A stretch of 52,633 nucleotides of DNA from Pseudoalteromonas luteoviolacea NCIMB 1944 (GCF_001625565.1 NZ_AUXS01000038.1:1-52633), one strand, 5' to 3'; counted from the stretch's first letter, positions 35,609-46,459 are shown. The notes: generated by a model not told the origin, from the sequence alone. Numbers and translations: made by a program.

Positions 35609-38600
35609 TTAAACATTGTATTGATGTACGAGTAGGGCTTGATTGGACTCTGTCATATCTTGAGATTGTGTGCGTGGTTCATCGGCCAGCGTAAAGTAGT
35701 TCAGTAAGTTTTTCATCTCCATTGCTTGAGTTGCCATTCGCTTTGCTGCGGACATGGTTTCTTCTGTGATTGCGGAGTTTTCCTGAATTAAATCTGTCAG
35801 TCGCTGAACGACCACATCTACTTCTTCGATAGCTTGCTTCTGAGTTATCGTCGAGCGATTAATACTGACAATATTGTCGTTTACATCGGCCACGGCTTGA
35901 ACAATATGATCCAGCTTTTCACCTGAGCTGTTAGCCAAAGTGGTGCCCTGTTGGACCTTATCGTTACTATTGCTGATAATGTCTTTAATTTGTTTTGCTG
36001 AAGCGGCGCTTCGCCCGGCAAGCTCTCGCACTTCATTGGCAACCACAGCGAAGCCTCGACCGTTTTCACCTGCACGCGCAGCTTCCACAGCTGCGTTTAA
36101 GGCCAAGAGATTCGTTTGAAAAGCTAGCTCGTCGATGACTGAAACGATTTCATTAATATCTTTGCTGGCGGTGTTTACTTCATCAATGGCGCGTACTGTA
36201 TCTTGCGAAAGTGTGCCTCCTTCTTTGGCAATGTGTTCTGCATTATGGGACTTTTCAACGGCGGTTTCAGATTGCTGTACGACTAGGGTGAGCTCTTCTA
36301 ACATGTGGCCTGTACTGGCACTGGCCTCTTCCAAGTTGGCTGCCTGCTCCTCGGTGCGTCGACTTATCTCCGCATTACTGGCGGCTATCTCTTCGGTACT
36401 GTGAGCAACCAAGCTGGCGGCACTTTGAATACTCTCGATCACGTGGGTGAGCTTTTGTGTGGTAGTGTTTACGTCTTGTTGCAGTGTGGCAAAGACACCT
36501 TGATAGTTGCCTTGAATGTGGCTGTTTAAGTTACCTTTAGCAATGGCGCTGAGACTATCGGTCACGGCGTGTATTGCATCTGAAACCGCGTCAATGGAGC
36601 TGTTAACATCCTCTTTCAAGCACAGCAGTTGCCCTTGTAATGAAGACTCTATCTTGTGAGAAAAGTCGCCTTCACTCATCGCTGCCATAACACTGACAAG
36701 CTCCTCGATGACCTGATCAAGGTTATTGACGGTATTATTGATATCATTTTTTAGGGTTGATAACTGTCCTTTAAGCGGAGAGTTAATAGTGCGGTCAAAG
36801 CGGCCATGGCTAATCGCCATCATGACAGATGAAATTTCTCCGATGGCTTGATCTAATCCGGAGATTGAGAGGTTTATATTACTTTTTAATTGCCCGAGTT
36901 GGCCATGGGCGGGGGTAGAAATAGTATGTTTAAAATCTCCCTCGCTGACAGCCTCCATGGTGTTGCCGATATCTTGAATAATGGCTTCAAGGTTGTCCAT
37001 GCTTTGATTTGTATCGACTTTGAGCTGTGCTAATTGTCCAGATAAAGGGTGTGTGATCCGTTTAGAAAAGTCTCCATTGCTAATTGCGCTCATGGTACAA
37101 CTGAGTTCGTCAATTGCACCACTTAAACTGCGGATCGAATTATTCACACAATCTTTAAGCCGCGCCAAACTACCACTGGCAGCGACTTCGACTTGCATCT
37201 TGAATTGGCCTTGCTCAACAGAAGTCATAACGGTCACAATGTCATTCATGGTGTCATCAATGGAGGTAACTGAGCGGTTAATATTGGATTTCAATGTGTT
37301 TAAGTCGCCACTTAACTGAGCTTCGATCTGCTGATCAAATTGTCCTTTTGCCATCGCTTTCATCACAAAGTTGATCTCGCCCAGCGCAGTTTCTAAGCAG
37401 CCAGCACATTCGTTTGTGGCATCTTTTAATTCTTTTAGCTCGCCATTGCATGGCGCGCTGATACGATCGTTGAATTTCCCTTTGGCCATTTGATTTAATA
37501 CGCGATTGGCTTCTGATATCGATAGTTGCAGTGCATCGAGCAAGGAATTGAATGCTTGGGCGCATTGCCCTATTTCGTCTCTTGAGCTGATCTCAGCGCG
37601 GAGCGAGAAGTCACCGCGAGATTGCACTGCGCGCATAGTATTAACTAAATTGTGGACAGGCCGAGATAGGCTTCTGGCAAACCACAGTGCTGTAAAAAGA
37701 ATCACTACAATACTGATGACCATAACAATTGCCATAGTTTGTCGCAGCGATACAACGGGAGCAAAGGCCTCTGCCTCATCAATTTCGGCCAGCAGTGCCC
37801 AGCGTACATCAAAGACTTGAAGATCACTGTATGCGGATAACACTGGGTTACCATTGTAGTCGATAACGACCTTTTGCCCTTGCTGGCCCTGCATGGCCAG
37901 TTTGTAAGATTCAGTGGCTATGGCACCAGTTTCGGGGTTTGCAAAAGATGCCTTCACGGAGTGATTGACCGGATCTAAATATGAGTCTGAGCGCATTAAA
38001 CCATCTGGGCCGACTAAATATGTTTCGCCACTTTGGCCGAGCCCATGACGTTCGCTCATGATTTCATTGAGGGCATCAATAGAAAGCTGAAATATTAAAG
38101 TTGCTTGGGAAATACCTTCGAAGTCCAATGGCATGGCAACAAAACTGGCTGGTGTATTGTAGGAAGGTAGATACGGCTCATAGTCGGCAAACAGCATTTG
38201 ATCTTGCTCTATCAGCGCCCGAGTGAATACATCGGCGATGCTACTATTGGCATAAGGACCTGTTTTGAGCGAGGTTGCAAAATCCACTTCTTTAAACACA
38301 GAATAGACAATATTGCCGCTGTAGTTATCCACGATGAAGATATCGTAAAGTTGGTAAACTTCAGTGAGTTTTCGGAAAAATTCATGATGGCGCTGGTGGG
38401 CTTTGTCATAAGCATCGAGGTGACCAGTCGCTTTCAATGTGTCTTTTTCTCCGATGGGGTTGGGGTTGTCGGCAATATAGCGGGTTTGCAGTGTCACCCC
38501 TTGTCCTGACAATGAATCTAATAGTGAGTTGAGCGCGACCTTGCTATTAGTTTGCTGCTCGAAACGAGGCAAAAACTCTTGCTGGTAAAAGCGTTGTAAA

Positions 38601-38917
38601 TTATTGGGTAGGTTGTCGGTTGATTCTATTTCATCAAATCCATCTAGCAAGTCTTGTGTTGCTTCAAGCAGATAAGGGTTGATGGCTAGTGCCTGGAGTT
38701 TATCCTCGACGGTTTTAAAGTGTCTTTCGATGGCGCGTTTTTTCACCTTCCCGACAGCGCCCAACTGTGCATATACCTGTTCGCTAATTGTGTTGGACGC
38801 TTGGATCAACGAAAAGGTAATAATGACAGCTGTGGGGATGAGGGCGACCAGTAAAAAAGCGATCATCAGCTTTTTTGCTAAATCGAGAGATTTTAAGAAG
38901 TGACGAATACGAGACAT
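35609..38917 (-). CDS. Chemoreceptor with a 45-residue repeat array
   Basis: A methyl-accepting chemotaxis protein of 1102 residues, about twice the usual size. In order: TM1 (about 17-38), a double-Cache-like periplasmic sensor (about 40-390), TM2 (395-415), a canonical HAMP (about 416-468), an array of eight units of exactly 45 residues (477-836) and the MCP signalling hairpin with the tip [21 protein letters not shown] (about 930-950). Each unit follows a G-(D/Q)-F...I....G-x-L-x-x-L-K...N-x-S pattern, suggesting divergent tandem HAMP-like modules. The C-terminus has no CheR-docking pentapeptide. The ligand is unknown. Confidence 0.92.
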   Translation of the reverse strand: MSRIRHFLKSLDLAKKLMIAFLLVALIPTAVIITFSLIQASNTISEQVYAQLGAVGKVKKRAIERHFKTVEDKLQALAINPYLLEATQDLLDGFDEIESTDNLPNNLQRFYQQEFLPRFEQQTNSKVALNSLLDSLSGQGVTLQTRYIADNPNPIGEKDTLKATGHLDAYDKAHQRHHEFFRKLTEVYQLYDIFIVDNYSGNIVYSVFKEVDFATSLKTGPYANSSIADVFTRALIEQDQMLFADYEPYLPSYNTPASFVAMPLDFEGISQATLIFQLSIDALNEIMSERHGLGQSGETYLVGPDGLMRSDSYLDPVNHSVKASFANPETGAIATESYKLAMQGQQGQKVVIDYNGNPVLSAYSDLQVFDVRWALLAEIDEAEAFAPVVSLRQTMAIVMVISIVVILFTALWFARSLSRPVHNLVNTMRAVQSRGDFSLRAEISSRDEIGQCAQAFNSLLDALQLSISEANRVLNQMAKGKFNDRISAPCNGELKELKDATNECAGCLETALGEINFVMKAMAKGQFDQQIEAQLSGDLNTLKSNINRSVTSIDDTMNDIVTVMTSVEQGQFKMQVEVAASGSLARLKDCVNNSIRSLSGAIDELSCTMSAISNGDFSKRITHPLSGQLAQLKVDTNQSMDNLEAIIQDIGNTMEAVSEGDFKHTISTPAHGQLGQLKSNINLSISGLDQAIGEISSVMMAISHGRFDRTINSPLKGQLSTLKNDINNTVNNLDQVIEELVSVMAAMSEGDFSHKIESSLQGQLLCLKEDVNSSIDAVSDAIHAVTDSLSAIAKGNLNSHIQGNYQGVFATLQQDVNTTTQKLTHVIESIQSAASLVAHSTEEIAASNAEISRRTEEQAANLEEASASTGHMLEELTLVVQQSETAVEKSHNAEHIAKEGGTLSQDTVRAIDEVNTASKDINEIVSVIDELAFQTNLLALNAAVEAARAGENGRGFAVVANEVRELAGRSAASAKQIKDIISNSNDKVQQGTTLANSSGEKLDHIVQAVADVNDNIVSINRSTITQKQAIEEVDVVVQRLTDLIQENSAITEETMSAAKRMATQAMEMKNLLNYFTLADEPRTQSQDMTESNQALLVHQYNV

Positions 38918-39268
38918 AAGTGGCCCTCCGATCCTTGTATTCTGGCATTTGTACGACGCAAGTGTTGCTACATGATTCTGCCTACTGATTGTTTACCAAC
39001 GGCTTTCAATCAGCATAAACCATACAAAAAGTGTGGCTAATAAACGTACAGAATTAACGTTAGTGTAGATCACTTCCCGATAAGATCTAGCGTTGGGAAG
39101 TTGCAAAAATTGCTACTTTTTTGATTTTTGAATGCGTTGCTTGGTAACTCTGAATATCGCAATAATGAGAGGTGAGCGAATTGTGATGTGAATTTTTGAT
39201 GACTTATGAGCAGAAATAAAAAAGAAGCAGCGTATGCTGCTTCCTTTTTCTGATTTATAGCTTAGCTA
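38918..39268. other. Intergenic region upstream of the chemoreceptor gene
   Basis: 351 nt without a gene. It includes an inverted repeat (ACTTCCC 39072-39078 with GGGAAGT 39095-39101) of unknown role and the terminator of the amidohydrolase gene at its right end. Confidence 0.4.
39217..39249 (-). terminator. Rho-independent terminator of the amidohydrolase gene
   Basis: GAAGCAGC pairs with GCTGCTTC around GTAT (39224-39243). On the minus strand it is followed by TTTTTTATTT, 20 nt past the stop at 39269. Confidence 0.85.
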
Positions 39269-42200
39269 TTAGTGCTTCCAGTGATACTTGTGTGCTTTTT
39301 CTTCCATGTACGCTTCCGTGTCAGGGTGCATTGGCGTCTTATTTCCATTTTCAAAGAAGAATGGCTGACGCTTACGCGTGTCGTTACCGATTTCGTTCAT
39401 GGTCGCCGCATCATATACACGGCCATTTAGAATGGTATAGGTCACTTTTTCTGACTCGCGAATGTCGTTTAGAACATCGCCATCAATAATGACTAAATCC
39501 GCAAGCTTACCTTTTTCAATGGTGCCAATGTCGTGGTCCATCGCAAGGTATCTGGCACCATCAATGGTACCGCTGCGCAGCGCTTCCCAAGCACTAAAGC
39601 CACCTTGTGCCATTGACCATAGTTCCCAGTGTGCGCCTAAACCTTCTCGCTGGCCGTGTGCACCAATATGAACCGTTACACCTTTGTCGCGCAATTGTTT
39701 TGCTGATTTTGCAGCATCGATGTGGTTGTAGTGGTGTTCAGGTGCCTTTTCACGACGGATAGACATAGGTTTAACCACATATTCAGGCACAAAGCTCATT
39801 AGTCGCTCGTTTTCCCAAACATTAGTGGTGTTGTAGAAATAGTCTTCACCCTTGATCCCGCCGTACGCTACGTTGAAAGTTGGCGTGAAGCCCGCTTCCG
39901 TTTGACTCCACATTTGCGTGACGTCTGAGTAGATATTCGGGATAGGCAGAGCATGTTCAAGGCCAGTATGACCATCGATGATCATGTTCATGTTTTGCTG
40001 GAACTTCGAACCGCCCTCTGGCACCACCATTATTTCCATTTGTTTTGCCGCTTCAAGTACTTGTTGGCGAGTATCACGGCGAGGGTGGTTGTAACTCTTA
40101 ACTGAGATTGCACCGGCATCTTTGAGGCGCTTAACATGGAATTGAGCATCTTCTAAATTGTTGATTGGCGTTTTATAACCTGGGGCTTCACCTGCGTATA
40201 AAATACGGCCTACAGAGTAAATACGCGGAGCAACGGTTAAACCAGCACGCTGTAGCTCAGCCATAGAGAATACTTCGTTAGAGTTGTTAGATGGATCGTG
40301 AATAGTGGTTACACCAAAGCTTACATTTGAGAATTGGTTCCAGTTTTGCTCAGGCTGTAGTTCGCGACTACCGTAGCTACCGTGTGCGTGTGCATCAACA
40401 AGACCTGGAATAACCGTTTTACCCTTGATATCCATCACTTTTGCAGAGTTCGGAATGGTGACATCGCCACGCGCGCCCACTGCGATAATGCGGTTGTCTT
40501 CGATAAGTACCACACCGTCTTCGATAACTTCTTGTTGGTTCTCTGCATCACGCATCGTTACAACTTTACCACCAACCAACGCCAATAAACCTTTTGGCTT
40601 GTCTGAAGGTTGCTCGAAGCTTAAATCGATACCTTCTGCGGTTAACTCATCTAGGTTATCTGCAGCATTCTCTACAAACGAGAAAGTATCAGTCAGTTTA
40701 CGTTGGTATAAGTTTGGACCAAATGCCCAAGTCAGAGCACTGCTGTCTGCCTTCCAGTTTAGGAAGTCACCAGAGTACTTAGATACTTGCTTTACAGGGA
40801 AAGACTTACCGCCTTTGTTGATCGATAGTGTTTTACCTGTGCTAGTAAATGGGGCAACGAATGTATTGAAGTGCTCAATAAAAGCGACATAGTTGCCATC
40901 AGGAGAGACCTTGTAATCAAAGATGTATTCGCCTTTGAAATGGCTGCGCTCTTCATGACCGTTTAAGTCGACACTTTTCAACTCTCGACTGGTTTCGCTG
41001 CTGGCAACTGAGAAATAAATGCGCTTGGGATCGGCACCAAAGTGTGGGTTGTCACCGCTTTTTACAACGCGCTTGGCTTCGCCACCTTTTGCATCGACTA
41101 GGTAAATGCCCGGGTGCATTGACCAATCACCACTCAATAGGTAACCCCCAGTTACTTTCTTGAACAAGATCTTTTTACCATCTGGCGAGAAGCTAGGTGA
41201 AATGTAGTGACCTGGGTCTTGGGTAATGACACGGCCTTTGCCGCCTTTGGCTGAAACAACACGGATACTACCTAGTTCCTGATCATCCCATGTCGTATAG
41301 ACAATGTATTTACCATCGCGTGAGTAGCTTGGGTAAAATTCAAAGTGGTCATTTTGTTTGGTCACTCGACGCACTTTGCCAGATTCAATGTCTTTGACAT
41401 AAAGGTGACCCAAAGCTTGGAACAATGCTGTTTCGCCGTTTGGTGAGATCTGTGACCAACGTGCCAGCTTGACTTTAAAGTTGTCAGGCGCCACATTAAC
41501 CGCAAATTTTAATGCTGGCGTGATTTCTTTTTCCGTTACGACGCGAGTTGGAATAACTTGCGCTTGTTTTGTAGCAATATCCACTTTGTGGAATACACCA
41601 CCTGACCAAAATACTAAAGCTTTGCCATCTGGTGTATAGGCAAACGCCGGTGTATTACCTTGTGCACCGTTGGCTTCTTGCAGGTCTCGATCTAGGCCTG
41701 TGAAGATCTGTGTTTCGATACCAGACTTTAAATCTTTGATATACAGTGCACTGATCATTTTCTCGCCATTGTCTTCACGCTTTACAAACGCCAGAGACTT
41801 GCCATCAGGACTTGGCGTTGGACGGATCGCACCACCTGCACCGCGAATAACTGTTTCTTCTTCGCCAGTTGCTAGATCCCAAGAGCGAACTTCAAATACC
41901 GAAGTAAGAGCATTTTTGTTGTATTGCCAGCGTACACCAGGTGTGGCGTCCACTGAGTAGTATATTTTTTTGCCATCAGTTGAGAACGCAGGCTCTGCAA
42001 TATTCTTTTGTGATTTGGCTCCGTGCAATCTCTCACGTACTAGCACGCCTTTACCACCTGAAATGTGGTACATGCGAATAGAACCACCCGGGATAGTACG
42101 GCCAGTTACTTGCCCTTGTTTTACCGCGATATACTGACCATCAGGTGACCATGATGGATTGTGCAGTAGGTTGTGTGACTCATCAGATACTTGACGCATA

Positions 42201-42589
42201 TTGCTGCCATCAATACCCATTACCCATAGGTTTTCAGCACCCGCGCGATCGGAAATAAACGCGATATGTTTGCCATCAGGTGAGAATTTTGGTTGGAAGT
42301 TCCAAGCACGATCACTGGTAATGGCCTTCGCTTTACCGCCTGAAATTGGCATAACGTAAATATCACCTAGCATGTCGAAGATCACGTGTTGGCCATCTGG
42401 GCTAACATCCACGTTACTCCAAGTTGTTTCGTTGGTATCTATGGTGATTGTTTGTTTTTCACCTGGTGGGTTGAGTACATCCCACTTTGCGGTGTTTTCT
42501 TCTGCGCCTGAGGCGGCAAGAGAAGGAGTGCTTAGTCCGATCAATGCGGCACCTATCGCAGCGGCAATAGGTGATTTAAATAGTGCCAT
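39269..42589 (-). CDS. Exported amidohydrolase fused to a TolB-like propeller
   Basis: A 1106-residue two-part protein with a signal peptide (about residues 1-26, ending PSLA). The N-terminal 600 or so residues contain repeated PD40-type units (SPDGKHIAFISDRAG, SPDGQYIAV, SPDGKKILF and others), a TolB-like beta-propeller. The C-terminal part is an amidohydrolase with DAHAHGSYG, TTIHDPS, KSYNHPRRD and a late GKLADLVIIDGDV. The metal site is plausible, as DAHAH is the first His pair. The substrate is unknown; the family includes imidazolonepropionase-like and peptidase-like members. It is monocistronic with its own terminator. Confidence 0.87.
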   Translation of the reverse strand: MALFKSPIAAAIGAALIGLSTPSLAASGAEENTAKWDVLNPPGEKQTITIDTNETTWSNVDVSPDGQHVIFDMLGDIYVMPISGGKAKAITSDRAWNFQPKFSPDGKHIAFISDRAGAENLWVMGIDGSNMRQVSDESHNLLHNPSWSPDGQYIAVKQGQVTGRTIPGGSIRMYHISGGKGVLVRERLHGAKSQKNIAEPAFSTDGKKIYYSVDATPGVRWQYNKNALTSVFEVRSWDLATGEEETVIRGAGGAIRPTPSPDGKSLAFVKREDNGEKMISALYIKDLKSGIETQIFTGLDRDLQEANGAQGNTPAFAYTPDGKALVFWSGGVFHKVDIATKQAQVIPTRVVTEKEITPALKFAVNVAPDNFKVKLARWSQISPNGETALFQALGHLYVKDIESGKVRRVTKQNDHFEFYPSYSRDGKYIVYTTWDDQELGSIRVVSAKGGKGRVITQDPGHYISPSFSPDGKKILFKKVTGGYLLSGDWSMHPGIYLVDAKGGEAKRVVKSGDNPHFGADPKRIYFSVASSETSRELKSVDLNGHEERSHFKGEYIFDYKVSPDGNYVAFIEHFNTFVAPFTSTGKTLSINKGGKSFPVKQVSKYSGDFLNWKADSSALTWAFGPNLYQRKLTDTFSFVENAADNLDELTAEGIDLSFEQPSDKPKGLLALVGGKVVTMRDAENQQEVIEDGVVLIEDNRIIAVGARGDVTIPNSAKVMDIKGKTVIPGLVDAHAHGSYGSRELQPEQNWNQFSNVSFGVTTIHDPSNNSNEVFSMAELQRAGLTVAPRIYSVGRILYAGEAPGYKTPINNLEDAQFHVKRLKDAGAISVKSYNHPRRDTRQQVLEAAKQMEIMVVPEGGSKFQQNMNMIIDGHTGLEHALPIPNIYSDVTQMWSQTEAGFTPTFNVAYGGIKGEDYFYNTTNVWENERLMSFVPEYVVKPMSIRREKAPEHHYNHIDAAKSAKQLRDKGVTVHIGAHGQREGLGAHWELWSMAQGGFSAWEALRSGTIDGARYLAMDHDIGTIEKGKLADLVIIDGDVLNDIRESEKVTYTILNGRVYDAATMNEIGNDTRKRQPFFFENGNKTPMHPDTEAYMEEKAHKYHWKH

Positions 42590-42834
42590 GGTGTATTCCT
42601 ATGTGTTGTCAAGCCAAGTCTCAGTCTATTGCTGAGTTTTGGTTTCTTGTCTTGTTGTGAGCTTATTTTCTATTTACCCGGGTAGGATGGCGAATTTTTT
42701 AACTAAAGTCGATAATGTGTCGATAAAAGTGCGCTCATTTGCGGCAACTTTGCATTATTTTTATACAGCTCATGAGGCGTTTGTATTAATTCTTGAGCAA
42801 ATAGAAAAGTAACTTTGTCAGTAAGGCAAGATCG

Positions 42835-42855
42835 CAGCTCCCAAAGGAAGCTGCA
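42835..42855. terminator. Hairpin after the hybrid kinase gene
   Basis: GCAGCTCCC and GGAAGCTGC pair with one G-U around AAA. There is no long T run on the minus strand, so termination is possible but weak. Confidence 0.4.
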
Positions 42856-42865
42856 ATTTTCACTG

Positions 42866-45025
42866 TTAGCTCAATGTTTGTTGGCGAACAAATTGTAAAT
42901 AGGCCTCTAAACTTTTTTGCCACAGTGCCATCGCCTGTGTTAAATCATCGTCGCACTGTTTGCCATCTAGCAGGCGGCGTTCTATTTTTTTCAAAGCGAG
43001 GCCATAGCGGTTAAAACCTAATTGCAAGGCGGTACTGGCTTGGCGGTGGAGGGACTTAATACATTGTTCTTCATCTTCACTTAAGAGCTGTTGAATATGG
43101 ATCAGTTTATTTCGGGCAGATAACACAAACTCATTGTATATTGACGATACTTCATCTTCACTAAAGCCACTTTTAAGGGAATTAACCGCCGTATCATCAT
43201 ATAAAGTGTCGCTTAACTCTACACGCATATCCGGTTTTTGGGCTTTTTGTGAGTCACTGATCGCCTGACGTAGTTTTTCTTGTTTGATGGGCTTACCCAC
43301 CACGTCTTTGATCCCTAGAGAAAGGTATTCTTTGATCTCTTCAGGGCTTAAGCTCGCGGTGAAAGCTAAAAATGGCGTGCGTTTGTTTTTGTGTTCAATG
43401 GTTTGCAGATGTCTAAGTACCTCTTGTCCAGTAAAATCAGGCAAATTCATATCTAGCAATACCACGTCAAACACATGCTCTTTGAGGTGTTCAATGGCAC
43501 TTGAACCATCGTAAGCCAACTTGATTTTATGTTCGTCCGCAGCCATAAATTCGATGGCGATCTTACGGTTTAAATCTAGGTCTTCGACCAATAACACAGA
43601 CAGTCCGGTGGGGTATTCTGGGTTGTGATGGCGCTGCTCAACCAAACTTAGTTCGCCGACAGGCAGGCTGACGTCAAAGCTAAATGAACTGCCTTTACCC
43701 AATTCACTTATGATTTCAAGTTGGCTACCCAGCTTACTAAGAAGGCGTGCTGTTATCGCTAAACCTAGACCTGTTCCCCCTTTGGTTTTACCTGCATTAC
43801 TTTGCACGTAAGGTTCGGTCAGTTTGTCGATGTCTTCCTCTTCAATACCTGGGCCTGAGTCGACCACGCTAAATCGAACAATATGTGACATATTGGCCTC
43901 TTCGAGCAGCTCAACACGCAGTTTTACTTCGCCTTTGTCGGTAAATTTAATGGCGTTGCCGACGAGGTTGAGTAAAATTTGCCGCAGTTTTTGTTGGTCG
44001 CAGTAGTAGCACACTTGATCGGGCAAGTCGTAGAGTAGGGTAAAGGTGAGTTTCTTTTGCTCGGCCAAAGGGCTCATCAATAAACACAAGTTATCTAGCC
44101 AGCTTTTAAGTTCAACGTCTTCAGACGACAGCACCTCGTCGCTCTGATCTAAACTAGCGTAGTCTAGGACTTTATCAATCAATAAGTTGAGTGACTCAGC
44201 TGAATTAATAATGGCCTCACAATAGGCCTTGCTGTGTTGATCGTGGCTGCGATTTAGGACCAATTGCGCACTGCCTAAAATGCCATTGAGTGGCGTGCGG
44301 ATCTCATGGCTGATGGTAGATAAAAACAAGCCGCGAATTTCGAGGTCTTTTTGCGCTTTTTCTGTGAGCTTGTTGAGGTTGAGCTCGCGTCTTTCATTAC
44401 AGAGTAGCGCCATACCGGTTGCATAGAATATAGGAGCCAGTACACCGTTGAAAAATATGGCAATAGAAAACCAAGGATCAGCAAAAAGAGAAACTTGGTC
44501 AACTTCGCCCATGAATACCGTGCGACCAATGAATGCAGTAAAGATAAACCCCAGTACGATTAAATAGACGATGCTACCGTTGGGGTATTGCTTACGGGCA
44601 TAACGAATAAAGTAATAGCTGAGAAGAATTGCCTCGACAATATGCTGAAGGTCAGAGATCAAGATCCGCTTTCGCAAATTGTCATCCACCATCGCATAAT
44701 AGATTAATGCTGACAGTAGCGCTAAGGTAGCAAAAAGATAACTTCTAAATTCAACGCCCCGCTGTCCGAGGAACTGACTTATTGCCCAACAATGTATGAT
44801 TGAAGCGAGAAACAGTAAGGTGTTGGCAATGCCGATGGTTTGCCACTGCGAGAGAAAGCTATGCAGTGCGAACATGGATATGGCGGCAAACAAAATTAAT
44901 GGATAGAAAATATACAGCAATACACCGGGTGTATTTTTATTTGCACGCCACGTTAAATAATTAATGAGCGTCATCATTGCCGTCATCGCTGCACTGGCTA
45001 CATACAGGGTTTTGTGGTCCAACAT
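42866..45025 (-). CDS. Hybrid sensor histidine kinase with receiver and Hpt domains
   Basis: A 719-residue membrane kinase. About seven hydrophobic helices (residues 5-210) form the input. The dimerisation domain has the phospho-accepting His240 in STISHEIRTPLNGIL. HATPase motifs follow (LVGNAIKFTDKG, DSGPGIEEED, GGTGLGLAI). The receiver domain has its phospho-Asp in VVLLDMNLPDF, and the C-terminal Hpt domain carries the His of IKSLHRQAS. All parts of a phosphorelay are thus in one chain. The ligand is unknown. The LuxR-type regulator gene lies just upstream on the same strand, with a terminator between them, so the two may be partners. Confidence 0.9.
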   Translation of the reverse strand: MLDHKTLYVASAAMTAMMTLINYLTWRANKNTPGVLLYIFYPLILFAAISMFALHSFLSQWQTIGIANTLLFLASIIHCWAISQFLGQRGVEFRSYLFATLALLSALIYYAMVDDNLRKRILISDLQHIVEAILLSYYFIRYARKQYPNGSIVYLIVLGFIFTAFIGRTVFMGEVDQVSLFADPWFSIAIFFNGVLAPIFYATGMALLCNERRELNLNKLTEKAQKDLEIRGLFLSTISHEIRTPLNGILGSAQLVLNRSHDQHSKAYCEAIINSAESLNLLIDKVLDYASLDQSDEVLSSEDVELKSWLDNLCLLMSPLAEQKKLTFTLLYDLPDQVCYYCDQQKLRQILLNLVGNAIKFTDKGEVKLRVELLEEANMSHIVRFSVVDSGPGIEEEDIDKLTEPYVQSNAGKTKGGTGLGLAITARLLSKLGSQLEIISELGKGSSFSFDVSLPVGELSLVEQRHHNPEYPTGLSVLLVEDLDLNRKIAIEFMAADEHKIKLAYDGSSAIEHLKEHVFDVVLLDMNLPDFTGQEVLRHLQTIEHKNKRTPFLAFTASLSPEEIKEYLSLGIKDVVGKPIKQEKLRQAISDSQKAQKPDMRVELSDTLYDDTAVNSLKSGFSEDEVSSIYNEFVLSARNKLIHIQQLLSEDEEQCIKSLHRQASTALQLGFNRYGLALKKIERRLLDGKQCDDDLTQAMALWQKSLEAYLQFVRQQTLS

Positions 45026-45148
45026 AGGGGCTTTGTTAACAATTAAAAGACGTACCTAGGATAGAGCGAAGACTCAGCGCAGTAAAGCGATGCACCGAGA
45101 AATTAATGAGATGGCTTGTCGAGCTGTTACATGATAAGTCTAAAAAAC

Positions 45149-45175
45149 AAAAAGCATGCTAACAGCATGCTTTTT
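45149..45175. terminator. Bidirectional terminator downstream of the LuxR-type gene
   Basis: AAAAAGCATGC and GCATGCTTTTT form a long AT-flanked stem around a 5-nt loop. It ends the LuxR-type gene on the minus strand before the kinase gene. Confidence 0.88.
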
Positions 45176-45203
45176 GACAGAACAGGGAAGTGTACGTTGT
45201 GTA

Positions 45204-45860
45204 TTAACGTATCTCGTCAGGGATATTTTGCTGTGCCCATGACAAAAGTTCGATACGGTTACGGCACTTAGTTTTACGAAATGCACTATATAGGTGGGTT
45301 TTCACCGTATGTGGGCTGATATTTAAATCTTCCGCAATTTCTTTATTTTTAGCGCCTTTACTCATCAGGGAAATGATCGCTTTTTCACGCTTAGTGAGTT
45401 TTACTGGCTCGATATCACCTTCAGTCAGTTTATGAAGCGCATCTTTGTTAAATTGCAGCATGCGATTTAACGCATTACACATGATCTCACGACGATACCA
45501 AAGCTGATCTTCCATCAGTAGGCGGATGCCTTTCATCAATACATCTGCATTATCTGTGGTATAAAATACACCGCGAATGCCGCTGAGTAATGCACGATTA
45601 GCCAATTCTGGGTTTTCATCTAAGTTGAACAGCACGATGTCGCAACTGACTTTGAGGTTAACTAACTGCTCTTTCAGCTTGCCCCATGCATCATTGACTG
45701 CTGTCTCAATAAAAAGCAACCGAGTATCTTCTGGTACTTCGGAAATATCAGTTCCTGTGACGACGTCTAGCCCTTGTGTTTTTAACAGGGGTTGCAAAAC
45801 GTTTATTCCTATCGTGTTGATAGGCTCTTTATCTAGCAATAAAAATGCAGTACTGCTCAT
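45204..45860 (-). CDS. LuxR-type regulator of the CsgD/VpsT kind
   Basis: A 218-residue DNA-binding regulator. The N-terminal receiver-like domain lacks the usual acidic pocket, so it is probably not phosphorylated in the normal way. The C-terminal LuxR helix-turn-helix is intact (TKREKAIISLMSKGAKNKEI and SPHTVKTHLYSAF). In between, WYRR lies where c-di-GMP-binding VpsT-type proteins carry W(F/L/M)(T/S)R. CsgD and VpsT control curli and biofilm matrix, so a similar role is possible, and several c-di-GMP enzymes are nearby. Ligand binding is not proven because the third motif residue differs. Confidence 0.82.
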   Translation of the reverse strand: MSSTAFLLLDKEPINTIGINVLQPLLKTQGLDVVTGTDISEVPEDTRLLFIETAVNDAWGKLKEQLVNLKVSCDIVLFNLDENPELANRALLSGIRGVFYTTDNADVLMKGIRLLMEDQLWYRREIMCNALNRMLQFNKDALHKLTEGDIEPVKLTKREKAIISLMSKGAKNKEIAEDLNISPHTVKTHLYSAFRKTKCRNRIELLSWAQQNIPDEIR

Positions 45861-46087
45861 TTGAAAAACACTCTCATTCTGTCTGATAACGCAATGCTAA
45901 CACGTGAATCAGACCTTTTGTATTAGAAATTTCATCAATAAAAAGAAGTTTACGATATAAAGTGTGGCACGATAGCCTATTTTGTAAACGACCAAATTCA
46001 GATAAAGCTTCAACTGGTTGATTAAATTATAAATTTTTTTTCGTAGAGTAATAGCTTAGTTAATTACATTCTTTAACAAAGAATAAT
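45861..46087. other. AT-rich promoter region
   Basis: About 230 nt upstream of the LuxR-type gene and downstream of hinT, strongly AT-rich. It should contain the promoter of the regulator. No gene or clear hairpin was seen. Confidence 0.35.
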
Positions 46088-46459
46088 TTAAGATACTACT
46101 TTTTTCCTACTTTGGTACGGAGGCCAACCCATTTCCAGTCCTGCTAGAACATGTAAGTGAATGTGGTATACGGTTTGTCCACCATCATTATTGCAATTCA
46201 TAACAACGCGATAACCATCCTCAGCAAATCCGTGCTCTTTCGCAAGTTTAGCTGCTACTAAATGTAAGTGCCCAACTAAGTGCGCATTTTCTTCGTTCAC
46301 GTCGTTAATTGTTGCGATCGGCTGCTTTGGGATCACCAAAACATGAAATGGAGCCTGTGGACTAATATCCTTAAATGCAAGCGCCTTATCGTCTTCGTAC
46401 ACAATATCTGCAGGTATTTCACGATTAATTATTTTTGTAAAAATCGTCTCTTGGCTCAT
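46088..46459 (-). CDS. hinT: HIT-family purine nucleoside phosphoramidase
   Basis: A 123-residue HIT protein that hydrolyses adenosine phosphoramidates and aminoacyl adenylates. The histidine triad is HIHLHVL near residues 99-105. FTKIINREIPADIVYEDD and DISPQAPFHVLVIPK are typical of HinT. The ATG at 46459 is the only good start. Confidence 0.94.
   Translation of the reverse strand: MSQETIFTKIINREIPADIVYEDDKALAFKDISPQAPFHVLVIPKQPIATINDVNEENAHLVGHLHLVAAKLAKEHGFAEDGYRVVMNCNNDGGQTVYHIHLHVLAGLEMGWPPYQSRKKVVS

Noticed and set aside
39072..39101. Inverted repeat ACTTCCC/GGGAAGT as a terminator or operator
   Set aside because: No T run, no nearby promoter and a 16-nt loop. It was kept only as a note in the intergenic entry.
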